Shown here: in pieces, positions 45,409-58,400 of the stretch
How positions within the stretch are numbered: the first letter of the stretch is position 1
Layout of the letters: each line of letters begins with the position of its first letter
Assembly: GCA_001792895.1 (NCBI GenBank)
Contig: MARA01000002.1
Coordinates: forward strand, 2,232,001 to 2,296,000
Length of the DNA stretch: 64,000 nucleotides
Origin: Lentinus brumalis
Lineage: Eukaryota > Basidiomycota > Agaricomycetes > Polyporales > Polyporaceae
Direction of reading: 5' to 3'
Program-made: the position numbers and the translations under genes
Notes under the pieces: generated by a model
Seen by the model: the letters and a program-made list of their open reading frames with translations, nothing else
What the model was told of the DNA's origin: nothing
The model's database searches: none

Positions 45409-45714
45409 CGTGGTTGCCGGCCAAGCTGTTGAAGCGCCCACATCTCGAGACGCGGAGGATGTCATTGTCATCAACCGATTGACCTTGGACTCGGAGGACC
45501 AGGGAGGGCAGCATAACCATCAGAGTCGACGAAGCGAGGAACAACTATGTACATGCAGTACTCCGTATGTATCATTACAAGCGACGAGAGGTATAAGCAT
45601 TAGGATGCGAGGTACGGTGTTCCATATATTGCGATAACGTACACCATGAATACTATACAGCATAAAGACTTCCTGCCCACGCCATAGTCTGTCAGTCTGT
45701 GTTGAGCACGAGAA
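45409..45714. other. Short intergenic region
   Basis: These 306 bases lie between the cyclophilin start and the 3' end of the next gene, both on the minus strand, so they combine a promoter and a 3' untranslated region. No other feature was recognised. Confidence 0.5.
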
Positions 45715-48700
45715 TCATAAGTCCCGTTTCCGCGGCCAGTCACGGTGTATGAACTCCTCGTCGCGCGGGCTGCCCGCGTAGTACGGCGCCGACACAGCAT
45801 CGTGCGCTTCGTCCGCCCCCTCGAGAGCAGCAGCGGCCCACGACGATAGCCCGAACAGCGAGCTTCTGTGCTGTTCTTGTGCACGAGGGATTGGGCGGGG
45901 AGGCGACTGTTTAGGGGTATCGCTGTCAGGATTGTCGTTGGACTTTGGCTTCGGTCGCCTTGATGGTGTCCGCGGCCACAATGAGGAAGCACCCGCGACA
46001 GTAGTATTGACCTGCGCTGGGGCTGGGGTTGCAGAGGTGAATCGGAACGACTGCATTCTGCGAGAGAGCGCCTGTAACACGGACTCGCGATCTGCTGGCT
46101 GCAAAGTATCAGGTTCCGGGTGTGGCTCGTCTCCGTGTTGCGTGAATGTCGTGCGGATGGATGAGTCCGAGAGACCACGCCTCAGCGCACGGTTCAAGGC
46201 CGGTGGAGGACCGTCACTCTGGTCCGACCCAGGATCTGCGCCCTCCCCGTTCCCAAGCTGTGGGGAGTCGATGACCGCGTCAACGATGCGCGAAAGACGC
46301 TTTCCGGGCGTGCTGTGGCGCAAGGAAGCTCGCCCGATGGTAGCGGTCGCTGACGTCTTGTGTGTCCCTGCAAGACTAGTCCTGCGGCTGAGTCCGTTGC
46401 TGCTCGGCGGCCGCCCGACAACGATCCAAGGATCGCCCTCGGTAGGCTTGGGTGCCCCGGCGAAGATGTCCATGACGTTCTTCGAAAATTCCTGCCTCGG
46501 AGCTGGTTGAGCAATCGCTGGCGCGTCCGCTCTGCGAGCCGTGCTGGGCGTGTTGAGCGAAATGGTGAAGTCGCTAGCCCGCCCGGGGTGCGCAGAGTGG
46601 GTACTGGTGACCGCACGTCCCACAGCAGTGCCACTGAACTCGACATTGACGGTCATCGCAGACGCGGAGAGGGCTGGCTGCAGCTTGGGCGCGATCCGCG
46701 GGGGTCGACCGCGTCCGATATTCCGAGCGGGCGGGGACAACGCACGGGATGCGGCACTCTCGGTCGAGTTGTTGCCACCATTCTGAGGCAGGCCAAGCAG
46801 TTTCGAGATGGGCGCGATCCATGATGACCCGGCTGGTCCGGACGCGCTGTCGCGAGCCGCGCCCTCAGTGGCATGCGCCTTTGAGGGATTCATTGCCATC
46901 TCGCTAACCTTCCCGGCAACTGTCGGGTCCAGGATGACATCGTTGAGCGTAACCCGCATCTGGCCCAGTTCAGTGAACAGGTCCTTGATGAGCTTGAGGA
47001 AGGCACGAAGGTCGCGTCGGGTGCAAGTAGTGACAGTCTTATCGTCTTCCAGGAAAGGGCGGAAGTGGCTACGAAGGGCATTCGCATCGTTGAGAATCGC
47101 GTTGACGGTAGTGCGGGAGAGATGGCTGACATCCGCGCCAAGCAAGTGCTGTCGCTTCAGGCGGTTCGTGAGTGTCAGCGCGTCGGCTTGTGTCAATCGG
47201 TTGAGGAGATGTGCCGTTCGCTCGACGAGGGTACCAATAGCAGTGGAATGAATGCCATCAGTAAGCGACGATGACTCGGACTGGCCATCCAGTGAGGAAA
47301 GGTGGTCACCGAGCGGACGGGGGATGGGTGAGGGAGCGATGATGCCAGCGCCGGGGTGCCATGAAATATCGGTCTGGACGCCGCGATCGCGAGTTAACAG
47401 GAATAAGGCTTTCTGAGCGCGAGGCCGCTCAAGAGACATGAGATTGCTCTCTGCATCATCCACTTCCGCGCTGAGATGCGAAGGAGCGTATGCTGTGCGC
47501 GAAGGAGCAAACGATGTCCACTTCGAGCCTGCAGGTATGTGAGAGTCGGCAGGGGATATAGGACGGCGGTCGGTCTCGGGGGTGAGAGGCTCCTATAGAA
47601 AGATTCTCAGCTAGTGTGTAGGCAGGACGAACATGAAGGGTACTCACAAAGGGCTGTCTTGACATTCGCTCCCTGCTGCGTTCAGCGCTCAGCGATCTAC
47701 GCTTTGCAGCCGCCTTCTCGCTTTGTAGCCTCGAACGCAGCACGGAGCCAGTAGGCGCGGTTCCTATCTGGAATGTCGGTGACAGAGGGGCAGACGTGTC
47801 GTGGTATGTGTTAGAGGTGCCGCTGTGCGTGAATCGATGTCCACGCCGGAAGGGGGTGTCGCTGGCGCGGCGCTCCTCTAGCTCTTCCTGTAATGTATGA
47901 AGTTCTTCTCTTTCCGCTGCAAGGAGGTTCTGGTATTCCGCGTTGTCGCGCTTCAACGCCTCGTTGTCTGCGACTAGCGATTCGAGCACCTTGGTAACTT
48001 CCGCATCGTGGATGTCAGCCGCATGTCCAAGTTGCTGCAGACGCGCCGAAGTCAGAATGCGATCCATATCTGCTTAGATGCACGTACGTGGTGCTGCAGC
48101 TGCTCCAGACGTTGTCTCGCGTCGCTCAGAATTTCCTCCGACAACTCATGCCGGTGGGTTCTCTGCGACTCCAAGTCTTCACGCAGCCGGTTTACCTGCG
48201 CTTGCAGCTTGGCTGGAGACGCATTTGAGCATACGTGACAGCCACTGGTGCAGAGCAAGCAACTCACTGCATTTCTCTCTGTAGGAAATGACACGACTCT
48301 CCGTCATCCTCGCCCTCTGAGTGGCGCTGTCAAGTTCCTGCTTGAGATCATCTTTCTCCTGGAGTGCCATAGCGAGGCGATTCTCAAGGCCGACAGCGCG
48401 GGCGTTCTGGGAGCGGAGACGTGCAACCTCGGTTCTTGCTTCCTCGAGTTCGTGGAGGAGAGCTTTCTTGGACGTTTCGCTCATCTCAGTATGCATGAGT
48501 GCTTGAGCGAGGCGCTGCAGTCCGAATGAGCAGACTCATGACGATAGTCGGACAGTCATTATCACCTTCTCCATTACCGCATTCTATGGCGGTCGTAGTC
48601 AGCGGGGGAGCAAGGACCGTGGCAGTGGTCGTCTGGAACGCACCTGCTTTACGAGCTCTGCTACGCGAACATCCACCGAGGAATCTGTAAGTGCAATGTC

Positions 48701-49165
48701 GTCGCCGTCTTCAGACTGGGGCTAGTATCGACAGTGCGCGGTGGGATTAGGAACATTCAGACGCTAAGCATGGGTACATCTCGAAGCTGAAACCGTTAGA
48801 CGTACCTGGGGCCCTTGTCTGCGTACCAAAGCTTCATGACGCTCCAGAAGAGCCCTTCCTACTTCTGCGCGGCGAGAAGAACACTGAGCGATGCTCGCCA
48901 CCGTGGTGAGGAACACGATGTACATACCTGCACTGAGCACGAGCCTGCTTTCCAGCTTCGCCTTCAAGGCTGCCCAAGCCTTGCTATGCTCGCACTCCTC
49001 CTTGCCACAGCAACAAGTGCACACATTGTCCGGCTCGGGAGAAGACAATCGAGAGGCCGTAGTCAAGGCATCAGTGAGCTCGTCGATCGTTGTGGTCGCG
49101 CGGTACAAGCTACTCGCGAGCTGCGAGTCCGGGGTGAGCGGGCGTGAGTCCAGCGACGTCGCCAT
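45715..49165 (-). CDS. Large coiled-coil protein with N-terminal Cys cluster
   Basis: Exon 1 starts at 49165 and ends at 48928 (phase 1). It is followed by small exons (EVGRALLERHEALVRRQGPQ, DIALTDSSVDVRVAELVKQ, RLAQALMHTEMSETSKKALL) and then two large ones. Residues 49-60 read CTCCCGKEECEH, a possible metal site. The middle is a long coiled coil (RLRSQNARAVGLENRLAMAL, LQAQVNRLREDLESQRTHR, LKRDNAEYQNLLAAEREEL). A helical domain follows (TQADALTLTNRLKRQHLLGA, LKLIKDLFTELGQMRVTLND), and then about 350 disordered residues with basic patches, ending RDWPRKRDL. The architecture resembles spindle-pole or cytoskeletal scaffold proteins, but I cannot assign a family. Intermediate exon ends were not fixed base by base. 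Confidence 0.75.
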
Positions 49166-49969
49166 GTCGGTAAGAACCGCGAGAGACAGTAAGTGAGCTC
49201 AGAAGTCCGGGGCACCAGGAGCGAGACTGTGGCTGCCAGCAGCAGGTAGGGGTATAAAGGATGGAGGCGTTCGATCTCAGAGTCGTTGTACGGTTAGAAT
49301 GAAAGGGCATGCAAGCCCCTCGCGCGCGCAGCGTTGCGTTCTGGCCTGGCGAACTTCTGCAGTGTGTCTAGATGAATGGGCAGACTTAAAGCACAACTGC
49401 GCGCGGCCAGCAGGTGGGCAGCGTGAATGAGGCGGAGGTTAGAATTCAGCTCGTTTCGGGCCCGGCGACACACTATAACTAATCCTACTACGGGCAACAT
49501 GTCTACACTGTATTGCCTTCGCGTGGATGATATGACCGACTAATAGTAAGTATTGCTCCATAGCTCGGCATATTGAGGACAGCCCAAAAAGAAGAGAGCC
49601 ATTGAACACAAGGTTCAAGTATTCTGAAAAATTCGGAAGGTGGCATTGAGGTGAGGGCGGTACACGGAATCCCCTAGTAAAAGGCGAGGGGATTGTTTGT
49701 TGTACCACCCTCTGCCACTGTTACAATGAGTCCATTGCACCGCGTCAACAAACACACTTTGCATTTTGTCCATCCTGCGGGTAGCTGATGGGTGATTCGG
49801 CGCTCAGTGAGACTCGGGCGTCGCCTCGGCGGCTGCCCCGGCGGGGCTGCTTCACGTTCGATACCTCGTACTGCCCAAGCATAAGTAGCCATCGACACGA
49901 TCACATCAAGGGATTATACAAGGCAGTAAGGTAAGCACGGAACGGAAGAGCTCGCTGACAGGCCCTGCC
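49166..49969. other. Intergenic region, no gene seen
   Basis: About 800 bases between two minus-strand genes. It should contain the coiled-coil gene promoter near 49170-49400 and the 3' region of the membrane-protein gene. Open frames are short and unconvincing. Confidence 0.5.
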
Positions 49970-51425
49970 TCAGTTAACTGTATACATGGGCGGCACCTCC
50001 GAGATCGCTGACCCTCCAAACGACACGCGCTTCTTCTCCTGCTGCTGTTGCTTCCAGTCCATGAGACTAGCACTGGTGCTTGTGCTAGCCTCGGACGAAG
50101 GCGGCGCCGGCGGGGGCGCCCGATTCCAACTGGCACTGGCACGGCGTCGACTGGGAGCGTCTGCCCCGCCTGGAATCGTACCCCGGAGTCGGCATGAAAA
50201 GTCGCTTGCCTCTGCTCGCGTAGCAGCAGCGCCTTCTCCGACTGCCTCGCCATGCTTGACGCGCCTGGACCCGTGCTGCTTGACCCAGCTCGAGAGCTCT
50301 GCGAGAAGGAGCTTTCTGAGGGTGTGGCCGGGCGGTAAGAGATCTGCGGCCCATGGGTCGTCCTGTAGGCAGCCGATGGGGGTGTGAGGACGGAATGAAA
50401 AGCCGTAGACGGGCGCGAATCGTGGCTGAAAGTCGACGCAGATGGTGTAGGAGGCGGAGAATGCTGCGAGCTGATGGCGCGCTCGCTGCCAACGTCGCTG
50501 TCCAAGCGTCGGCAACCACGAGCCATCAGCAGGCGCTGCTGTCCGGTGCTCAAGCTCGTAGAACGACAGCGGAACTCCATGGGAATAACTTCCGAAACGG
50601 ACTCTGCATCTGCCCACGACTTTGCCGTCAGAACAGGGGAAGGCGGAGGGAGCTTGCAGTCTGGTGGGTGGCGTTGGTTCAACTTCCGTAGATAATACAG
50701 TAGGCTGACACTCACCGTCATCCAGCAGGTCTACTGTCGGGCTTGCGGCCTTGCGGACGGCATTGATTGACGGACCATGTTTATCCATGAGGGCCTTCCT
50801 CCTGAGGTACCCGTACAGCACCGCGGTAAGGAGCAACATTATGCCTCCCGCGACTCCACCCGCAATAGCTGCAGCGTGCGGCGATGTCTTGGCGGCCGAC
50901 GCCTGAGCGGATGGTGCAACGCCACTTGAACCTGGTTGTGATACGGGATTAAGGGGAATGTAGAGGATATAATCCAGGACAAAGGGCCAGTCGTCTTCCG
51001 CCTGCGTGACGTTCATGCTCAGGACGTGTTCGTCAGGAGATAGAGTATGCGAATCATAGAACTGGTGCGAGTATTCCGTGTCCTCCAAGTCCGGATCGCT
51101 GACTACTGGGGTAGGGATGCCGCCGTCTATCGAAAACGACACCGAAGGGGGGATGGCGCGCTGCTTCGCCGACGGTCGCGGAGACGCGACTCCGTAGACC
51201 ATGACACCCGTCCCTGTGACTCCAGGTGAGCATTGTAAAGCGTACATGAGTACGAGTTCACTACGCACCGTTGAAGCGAAATTCAGCCTGGGCGTTCATG
51301 ATGCCTTCTGAGAACGTCCCTTCCTGGTAATTAGGCTTTCCGACCTGATGGTTCCAGAGGTCGGACGTCAGGTATTGTATATCTCCAGTGTCCGCATCGT
51401 CAATGTTGATAGGGCGGGTGCTCAT
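49970..51425 (-). CDS. Single-pass membrane protein, second ectodomain-family member (frameshift in tail)
   Basis: Exon 1 starts at ATG 51425 (MSTRPINIDDADTGDIQY) and is spliced into GTGVMVYGVASP. The ectodomain pattern continues with VSFSIDG, QFYDSHTLSPDEHVLSMNV and FVLDYILYIPL, the same order as in the 8700-10136 protein. A Ser/Ala-rich stalk and one membrane helix (AAIAGGVAGGIMLLLTAVLYGY, about residues 155-175) with RRK follow. The tail (LPPPSPVLTAKSWADAESV, SEKALLLREQRQATFHADSG) runs in a frame that must shift by one missing base at about 50112-50121 to reach the family-like end KKRVSFGGSAISEVPPMYTV. A typical signal peptide is not seen before the ectodomain, so an upstream exon may be missing. 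Ligand and role unknown. Confidence 0.7.
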
Positions 51426-52450
51426 TGAGTACAAGTCAAGGACAGTGTAGGGCGATAATGAATGGTGATTTGTGGGTTATGCCGACGATTCGTCGGCCCG
51501 AACCGAAGCAATCGCAGGGGACCGTCGAGGCGAGAAAGGCGGAAGGGTGAAAGGAGAGTATTCGGGGTTGGTGGAAGGGGAGGTGGTGGGAGGGGACAGA
51601 GGAGGCGAAGGACGAATTGTTGAGAAGAGAATGCCTCCGCCATCTCGATGGGTGGCCTCATGGTACAGGTGTCAATTGTAATATCGCCCTCCGTGATGCT
51701 GCGACCTTCGGCAGTTCACAATACACACCCAACTGAGGTGGTCACCGCGGCACGTCTGCTCATACAGCAGGCCGAAGCATCCTATGATCGTTAGAGCAGG
51801 TCTTCCCGACGTTCCCGTTCGCTGACGAGCGCAGCGAGGTTGGCGTGCTGCCATGGAGGTGCCCGCCCAACGTCATTAGGCCGGGCGGGGGAAGACTCAG
51901 ACATCCGAGACTGAATATGCAATGCGGTCATCAGGAATTGTGTTGACAGTATTGGAGATGACAGTAGGCTGCGTACCGTGGCAAATTGATTGGGACCTGC
52001 GATGGAGCGTGCACAGTGCGGACGATCTCCCTCGCGAGCCACCGGTGATTTGATAGCCTCGACAAGCGGCGCCGAGCCATTTGACCTTCGATAGTGGTGG
52101 ACCTGTGAGTCCTTGTATTCGTTACCCAGGCGGCGGTGAGCAAGGGCGGCATTCAAATGTCGATGTTGCACCCCGTGGGGATCCGGCGTAGAAAGGTATA
52201 CTATCATTACTAGCTCCGTTACAGGTACATGAAGCGTGAAGCGTATTATACATCCGGTCAACGAGCATCACAAACTGAGGGTAACATGCAGTAATAAGGC
52301 TGCGCGATATCGTGAACTTTAAAGGCCACAATAGTGGCGTAACAAGAGTCTGCGGGGTAAATAGCAGGTCGTAACTGATAGAAGATAGCAGAGGCTGTCA
52401 CATACTACAAGCTCTTGACAAATCAAGAAGATCAGAGCGACTCAGGTCGA
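51426..52450. other. Intergenic region, no gene seen
   Basis: About 1.0 kb between two minus-strand genes. The segment at 51430-51660 is the likely promoter and leader of the membrane-protein gene. The remainder to 52450 has only short open frames and the stomatin 3' region. Confidence 0.5.
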
Positions 52451-53934
52451 TTAAATGCGCTCCACGCTGTTGAGCAGACCAGCACGAGCGATGCTGCCCT
52501 CCCCGCTTTCCTCCTGAAGAGGGTGGGACCCAGAGCCCGACCCTGAGGCTTGCATCTGCTGCGTCACCTGGCCCACGACATCGTGTTGGAGATTCATCGG
52601 CACAAACACAACCTTGCTGTTCGCGGTCTTGGCCATAGTCTGAAGCGCCTCGAGCTGGCGAATCTGCATGGCTGCTGGACTGGCGAGGATGTCGGCGGCC
52701 TGACGCATGAGGCGGGCGGCATCGACCTCCGCACGGGCGGCGATGACCTTCGACTCTCCGATACGCTTCTGCTGCGCCGCGGAGGAAAGGGACGCAGAGA
52801 CCTCGGGGGAGAAGATGATGTCCTTGATGAGGATACCCTCGATGGCGACACCCCACTTGTCCGCGACGTCGCCGACAATCTCAGCGATCTCGAACGCAAT
52901 GGCCTCGCGCTCTGTCACGACGGACTGCACCATACGAGCACCGACGACGTGTCGGAGGGTGGTCTGCGCCCGCTCGATGAGCGCCTGCCGCAGGTCGGAG
53001 ATCCCGAAAGCCGCACGGTACGGGTTGGTGATCTGGAAATAGATGACGGAGTCGCTGCGGAGAAGTATTGGAATGGAAGAGGTAGAGGAGGTAGACGGCC
53101 GACTTACATTTCGACGTCGACGTTGTCCCTGGTGATGACCTTCTGCCTTCCGATGGGACTGATCTGAATCTTCACGTCGACAATGCGGAGAGACTCTGTG
53201 CAAACGTTGACCTGGACAAGACCGGGGTCCACCGACTTGTAGAACTTGCCGAACCGTGACACCAGACCGACGGAACCTTGGAAGTTGCGATTAGATCCGG
53301 TGTACTGGCTCCTGGATTGTCACAGAGGCTCACCTTGGTAAACTTCGCGGAACGGGTTGGGGCATGGACAGCATGGGACAGCACCACAAAGCCCGACGCA
53401 TGCGCCGAGCGCTTGTAGCATCGAACCGTATACGCCATGCGGAACCTTGTGTATGCGTTTAGATAGGTATTCGGATGAGCAAGAGGCGGGCAGATACTTA
53501 CCTCTATGGTACCCAGGTCCTGCGCATAGGAGGGCTGTGGCGATGACGCGCCGAGGAGATCAGTATGCGGACAAACAGATCGACCGTGAGTGCGACCGTA
53601 CCTGCATCTCGCTGCGCTTAAGGGGCTGCACGCGGATGACATGCGAGTCTCCGTTCGACTTCTGTAGCATGCCGGTGGTCCTGCTGGGACCGGCAGGCTG
53701 TTCACCGTCTGTGACTGCAGTGTCATTGGAAGACATGGTGAGGTCGTGGTGGCAGGAGGGAGAGGGGGAGGGAAGCACACAGCCCTCCCGGGGCGTATAA
53801 TATGGTTCGGGCGGCTCACCATTGGGGGCGTCATGATCTACTACGTTCCCACGAGAAGAGGTGCTGGGGGTGGAAGCACGGTACTTGGTGTCGAGGTTGC
53901 TCATTGGAATCGATTGCTGACCAGAGGGAGGCAT
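52451..53934 (-). CDS. Stomatin / band 7 (SPFH) protein
   Basis: The C-terminal part is unambiguous: a re-entrant hydrophobic hairpin (GFCGAVPCCPCPNPF), then VSRFGKFYKSVDPGL, VDVKIQISPIGRQKVITRDN, VDVEIDSVIYFQITNPYRA, the SPFH core ALIERAQTTLRHVVGARMV, and the stomatin oligomerisation helix QQKRIGESKVIAARAEVDAA, ending SVERI. Stomatins form ring-like oligomers on membranes and regulate channels and membrane domains. The disordered N-terminus begins either at MPPSGQQSIPMSNLDTKY (53934), at the internal ATG 53904, or at MSSNDTAVTDGEQPA (53736). The first option is given, with doubt. About four short introns interrupt the gene. The Cys-rich CCPCP segment may be palmitoylated (inference). Confidence 0.9.
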
Positions 53935-55439
53935 GCGCGGGTCAGGGGGAGACGAGGCGGCTGGTACGCGGCTGGAGGAAGCCTGTCCAGCGCGGACCGC
54001 GGCTGTCTTATATGCAGAGACGGTGAGAGCGCAAGTCAGCTGCAGGGTTGCGCAGCCTCTGTGTCCAAGTCTCGTACATGGCCCTGGCGTCTTTCTCCCA
54101 CAGGGCCCTCCCAGGCTGCCAACTGCGCAGCCCCGCAAGGCGGTGTCAATGCATCCGTTCTGACCGGATTTACTCGCTCCGAACCTCGAGCATCATCCTC
54201 TCCTCCGTGCGAGACCGCTTATACGACGTCGATGAAGCAACTGCGCAACGAAGGCGTTTGGGCAAGTTAGCGTCTGACCTTCTCAGCCGGCGTAGAGTCC
54301 GCGAACAGATCTTGTCCGCGTGTGTATGACACTGGCAGCTCCTTCCGACCCCACCCGTTGACTCATGGATCTGATACGAAACTCGAGTCGTACAGCAATA
54401 CGTCGGGCATCCACCTGACTGTCGCGTAGTCGCATAGGAAGAGCTGCGCAGGAGTCAACAGACATGCCGCATAACGCCAAGTGGCATCCTGCCATTCCTG
54501 CCGACTCCGAAAGGGAGATGCCGGCTCAGTATGTGTGGCTAAACAATCTTCTTTCCTGACGTATGCGGCGTGCTCACGAACACTCCAATCAGAACTTACG
54601 GTGTATGTACATATGCAGTTGTACTTGAGGAAGGCAGTTCTAATTGTGAGGCCTGAGGTCTAGACAACAGTCAAGTCGTCATCTTGACCAGGGGGCAGTA
54701 ATCTACTGATCGCGCAGGGTACCGCACAAGGTATACCGGCCGAACTCGGCTTCTAGGGTGACCGCCGACTATCCACGGACCCCTTGACGGAGCTTGAGGA
54801 GGCGATATGGACTGCGGAGGCGTACTACGAGCCGCTCGTGATAGCCCTGGCGAAATCCCTCTTAATCCCTCTTCTTAGACTTCTACCCAAGTAACTCGTT
54901 CCTTCAGATCGCAGGTGACTCGAAAGCACACTTTGCGCTAAAACCCGAGCGGGAGGAATGTGTGATGGAGATGTTTCTAGATATACAGCGACAACGGAGA
55001 ACATATATGACAGGAGACAACACCGCACGCGCAAGCGCGACGACAGCAAACCAGGAAGATGATACATCGGACACGAAGCGAATATGCCCTATAGCTAGCA
55101 AGTGACACAAAAGTGGTATAGATAGCACCGACACATATTGGGTACTGAGCGCATGGGAGACGGGGAATAAGCCTTATGAGACATGGACCGGGTGCGAAGA
55201 TGACAGAGGATGAGGATGGGGATAGTAATACGAGCAGGGAACTGAGGGGACGATGAGCATGCGAGAGAGAATAGCTGCGCGATAGGTAAGTTAGGGATGC
55301 GTACTGTACTCATAGCACTACATACAACGCCTGGAATCTAGATGCACTGCGAACGCCTTGGAACCTTGGAACCCGCCACTGGCACGATACGCGAAAAGCC
55401 AAAGACGAGACAGAGCAAGCACGGAAACTGTCCGGGTCA
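53935..55439. other. Intergenic region, no gene seen
   Basis: About 1.5 kb between the stomatin start and the neurofibromin stop. The last about 500 bases (54900-55439) are A/T-richer and probably the long 3' untranslated region of the neurofibromin gene. The rest has only short open frames; I see no RNA gene or repeat. Confidence 0.5.
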
Positions 55440-58400
55440 TCACTCAATCATCTTCATGACGAGCTCTGAGATCCACTGGATCATCTTCGTCGCGTGGCCA
55501 CGGTTGAGTGGGAGGAATTGGAAGCTGTTCACTAGGCCCTGCATACCCTGCTCCTCCAGCGCGCTCAGGTGGCGCCTGCCAGGACCATGCACGACGCCCT
55601 CGTCGACCGTGCTCAGCGTCGAGGCCGAGCCTGCTCCACCGAGGCTACGCGAACTTGGGGGCGCCACTCGCTCCAGCTCGTGTGTTGTGACACGGAAGAC
55701 GTTGGACACAGCGATGAGGATCGTCGGGCTGTTCGAATTCGCGAATGCCTCCTTGATCTTGTCCTGCAGGCTCTCATACCTGCACACACCAGTGAGTATT
55801 TTAGGATCGCGACGTCGAGAATGGCACTCACGTCATCCCAATGACCTCTGGCCACGCATCCGCAATGTCCGAAAGGATGTTGTACAAGATGGCCGACTCT
55901 GTATCGTCACCTTGTGCGGTGGCGAGCATGGCTGCGACGAACGACGTCACCAGCAGCGCGGTGTTGCTGTCCCCGTACCCAATTAGCCCGAAAGGAAGCT
56001 TCACGATCGGGTCGTCCTCGCTCTGGACCATGAGAACCTCGTCCGATAGCCATGAGGCATCCACATGAGCCTCCTCCAGGAGACGCCGGAAGCTGTGGAC
56101 GCGCGTGGACATGGGAATCAGGGCGAGGACGTATCCCAAGACGTCCTGACACAGGGGCGCGCCGGGGCCGTCGTCTGCGTGCTCGACCTCGACACAAGAA
56201 CGCACGGTGATACTCAGGAGGCTGCGCAATGCTCCCTCGGCTGCGTCTCGGAGTGCCGAGTGCCTGACGCCCTTGAAAATCGTTGCGGCGAGCGAGAACG
56301 AGAAGTTCGAGTCGAAGGAGAGCCCCAAGAGATGATCTAGCTGGCATGCGATCTCCTCCAGCGCGACGCGGCCCTCCAAGAGGGTCGCCGTGACACCGTG
56401 CTCCTTGAACAAGCCGTGGTCTGCCATGGTCTCAACGGTCACCCGCAGGAGACGGATAGCCTCGACATAGAGCGCCATGTGACTCGACTGCAGGAGGGCG
56501 ACCGCAAGCCAAAACAATTGAGCGAGGTAGCGCGAGTTCCCGTTGGTAGCTGGAACAACATTGGTGATACAGCGGAGCATACTGACGACAGAGGTCGTGT
56601 CGGTCTCGCTAGCCTGTGACAACGCGGTCTTGAAAGCGACGAGCATCTGGTAGAGGAGATCATCATCGACGTCGGAGGTTGCAAGCACGCCCAGAGCGAC
56701 AAAGGCTCTACTCTGGACCGCTGGCGAGAGCTGGAAAGCGGAGGACGTGATCAGACTCATCCACCGTGCCCTCCAGACGTTCAGGAGACCTGTCCGATCG
56801 TTAGCAAGGTAGCCGCAGGGTAGGTCTGTAGCAGTGCCGACCTTTGGTACCGGAGATATTCTCCATTATTCTGAGCAGTAACCGGGTCAACGCCTCCAGG
56901 TCGTCAATGAGAGCCTTTCCATTGGGCGGGTCGTAAAGCACGAACTCGCTTGTGGGAGTAGGCTTGCTGAGACCGAATAGTCTCCTGCCTTCAGGCTGGC
57001 AACACTCGTCTATCACGAGCTGGATCTCTGGACTCGCTGTCGCGTCGGTCAAACGGAGCGAGTAAAGCGCATGCAGCATGTGAGTGATGATGCCGTAGAC
57101 CGTGCCTCGAACGTAAAGCTGGCCAGTGGCGGCAATGAGTGTCACCAAATGCATGATCTCAGGGACGAAGAGCTGGCACTGGACGACATTCTTCGGTGTA
57201 TTGCCGACCACCAGGACGAGGCGCGTTAGGCAGGCAATTTCGTTCCAGTGCACATTGTCCGAAAGATTCCTTGTGGGTTTGATGGATGTCTTGCCAATGA
57301 CCTGCACTGATGTTGATATCACAGTTTTTCTGTATGACAACATGGACGCCATACCTTGCGGATTCGAGCTAGAATTCGACCTCGGACGTTGATCGAGTTG
57401 AGGGAACTCATAGTATCTGCCACTCGCTCGCATCTAGAGGATCCCATGCCTCCATCGACAGCCGCGCGCATGAGCTCGTCGAGAATGACGTTGACTGTGT
57501 TGGGCTCCAGTTTCCCAACCTCTACCCAGATGAACTTTTGGACGTAGGCCGACAGCTACAGAAGTTATGTAAGCATGTTGGGTAGACGCAAGGCTTATAT
57601 ATCACATACCTCGGATTCAGACGTCGTGAGATCTACTAGCATACGGACACAATCACGGAACCGAGTGCCAGAGGTCTCGAAGAACTTGCTGGTGGGGTCG
57701 ATGAACAACGGGAGGTTCTTCACCCATGGTGCGAGATATTGCAGACAGTTCGCTCTTAAGGCTGTGGTCATCTTCGGAATCGAACTCGCCATTTCAGCGA
57801 TGAAGTCCATCGTCAGTTGCGGCGCATGAAGAGCCAGCCCCTCGCTGACCATCACCACGAACGGTCCGGAATGGCCACAGGCATATATACCTGCTCCGGA
57901 ACTATCAGTATGTCTCAGACGCTATGCACGACAATCACTCACCTTTCGCAGGAACTGATGGCCGACCTTCGAAGTCGAGGTATGTACAGATCGCCGAGAG
58001 CAGCTCTACCGAAGCTTCCCTAGGCTCGTCGTCTTCAGAAGTAATGCCAAGGAATGCGAGGCGAAGTAGGGTAGTGATGATGTTCGATAACCTGCTATGC
58101 CGCTCAGCCGTGGGCAGATTGACTGGTTGCATCAGACTCTTCGCAGCCCGGACCGCCTGTCGCAATATTTAGCCACACCGAACGCTTGTTGAAGAGGATC
58201 TATACCTTGACAATTCCGTCACGATGAGGCGACGAAAAGTACAACGTGACACCTTGTCGGATCTTGCGAATGATGAATTCGTGTGAATCGTGCCCTGTCG
58301 ACACATTGTATACGTCGTTGATGTCGCTGAGAGGGATGATCTCAGTAGCCTTGCAGGATAGCAGGTTGGAGATGGGTAACGCTTTGGTCTGCATTGCATT

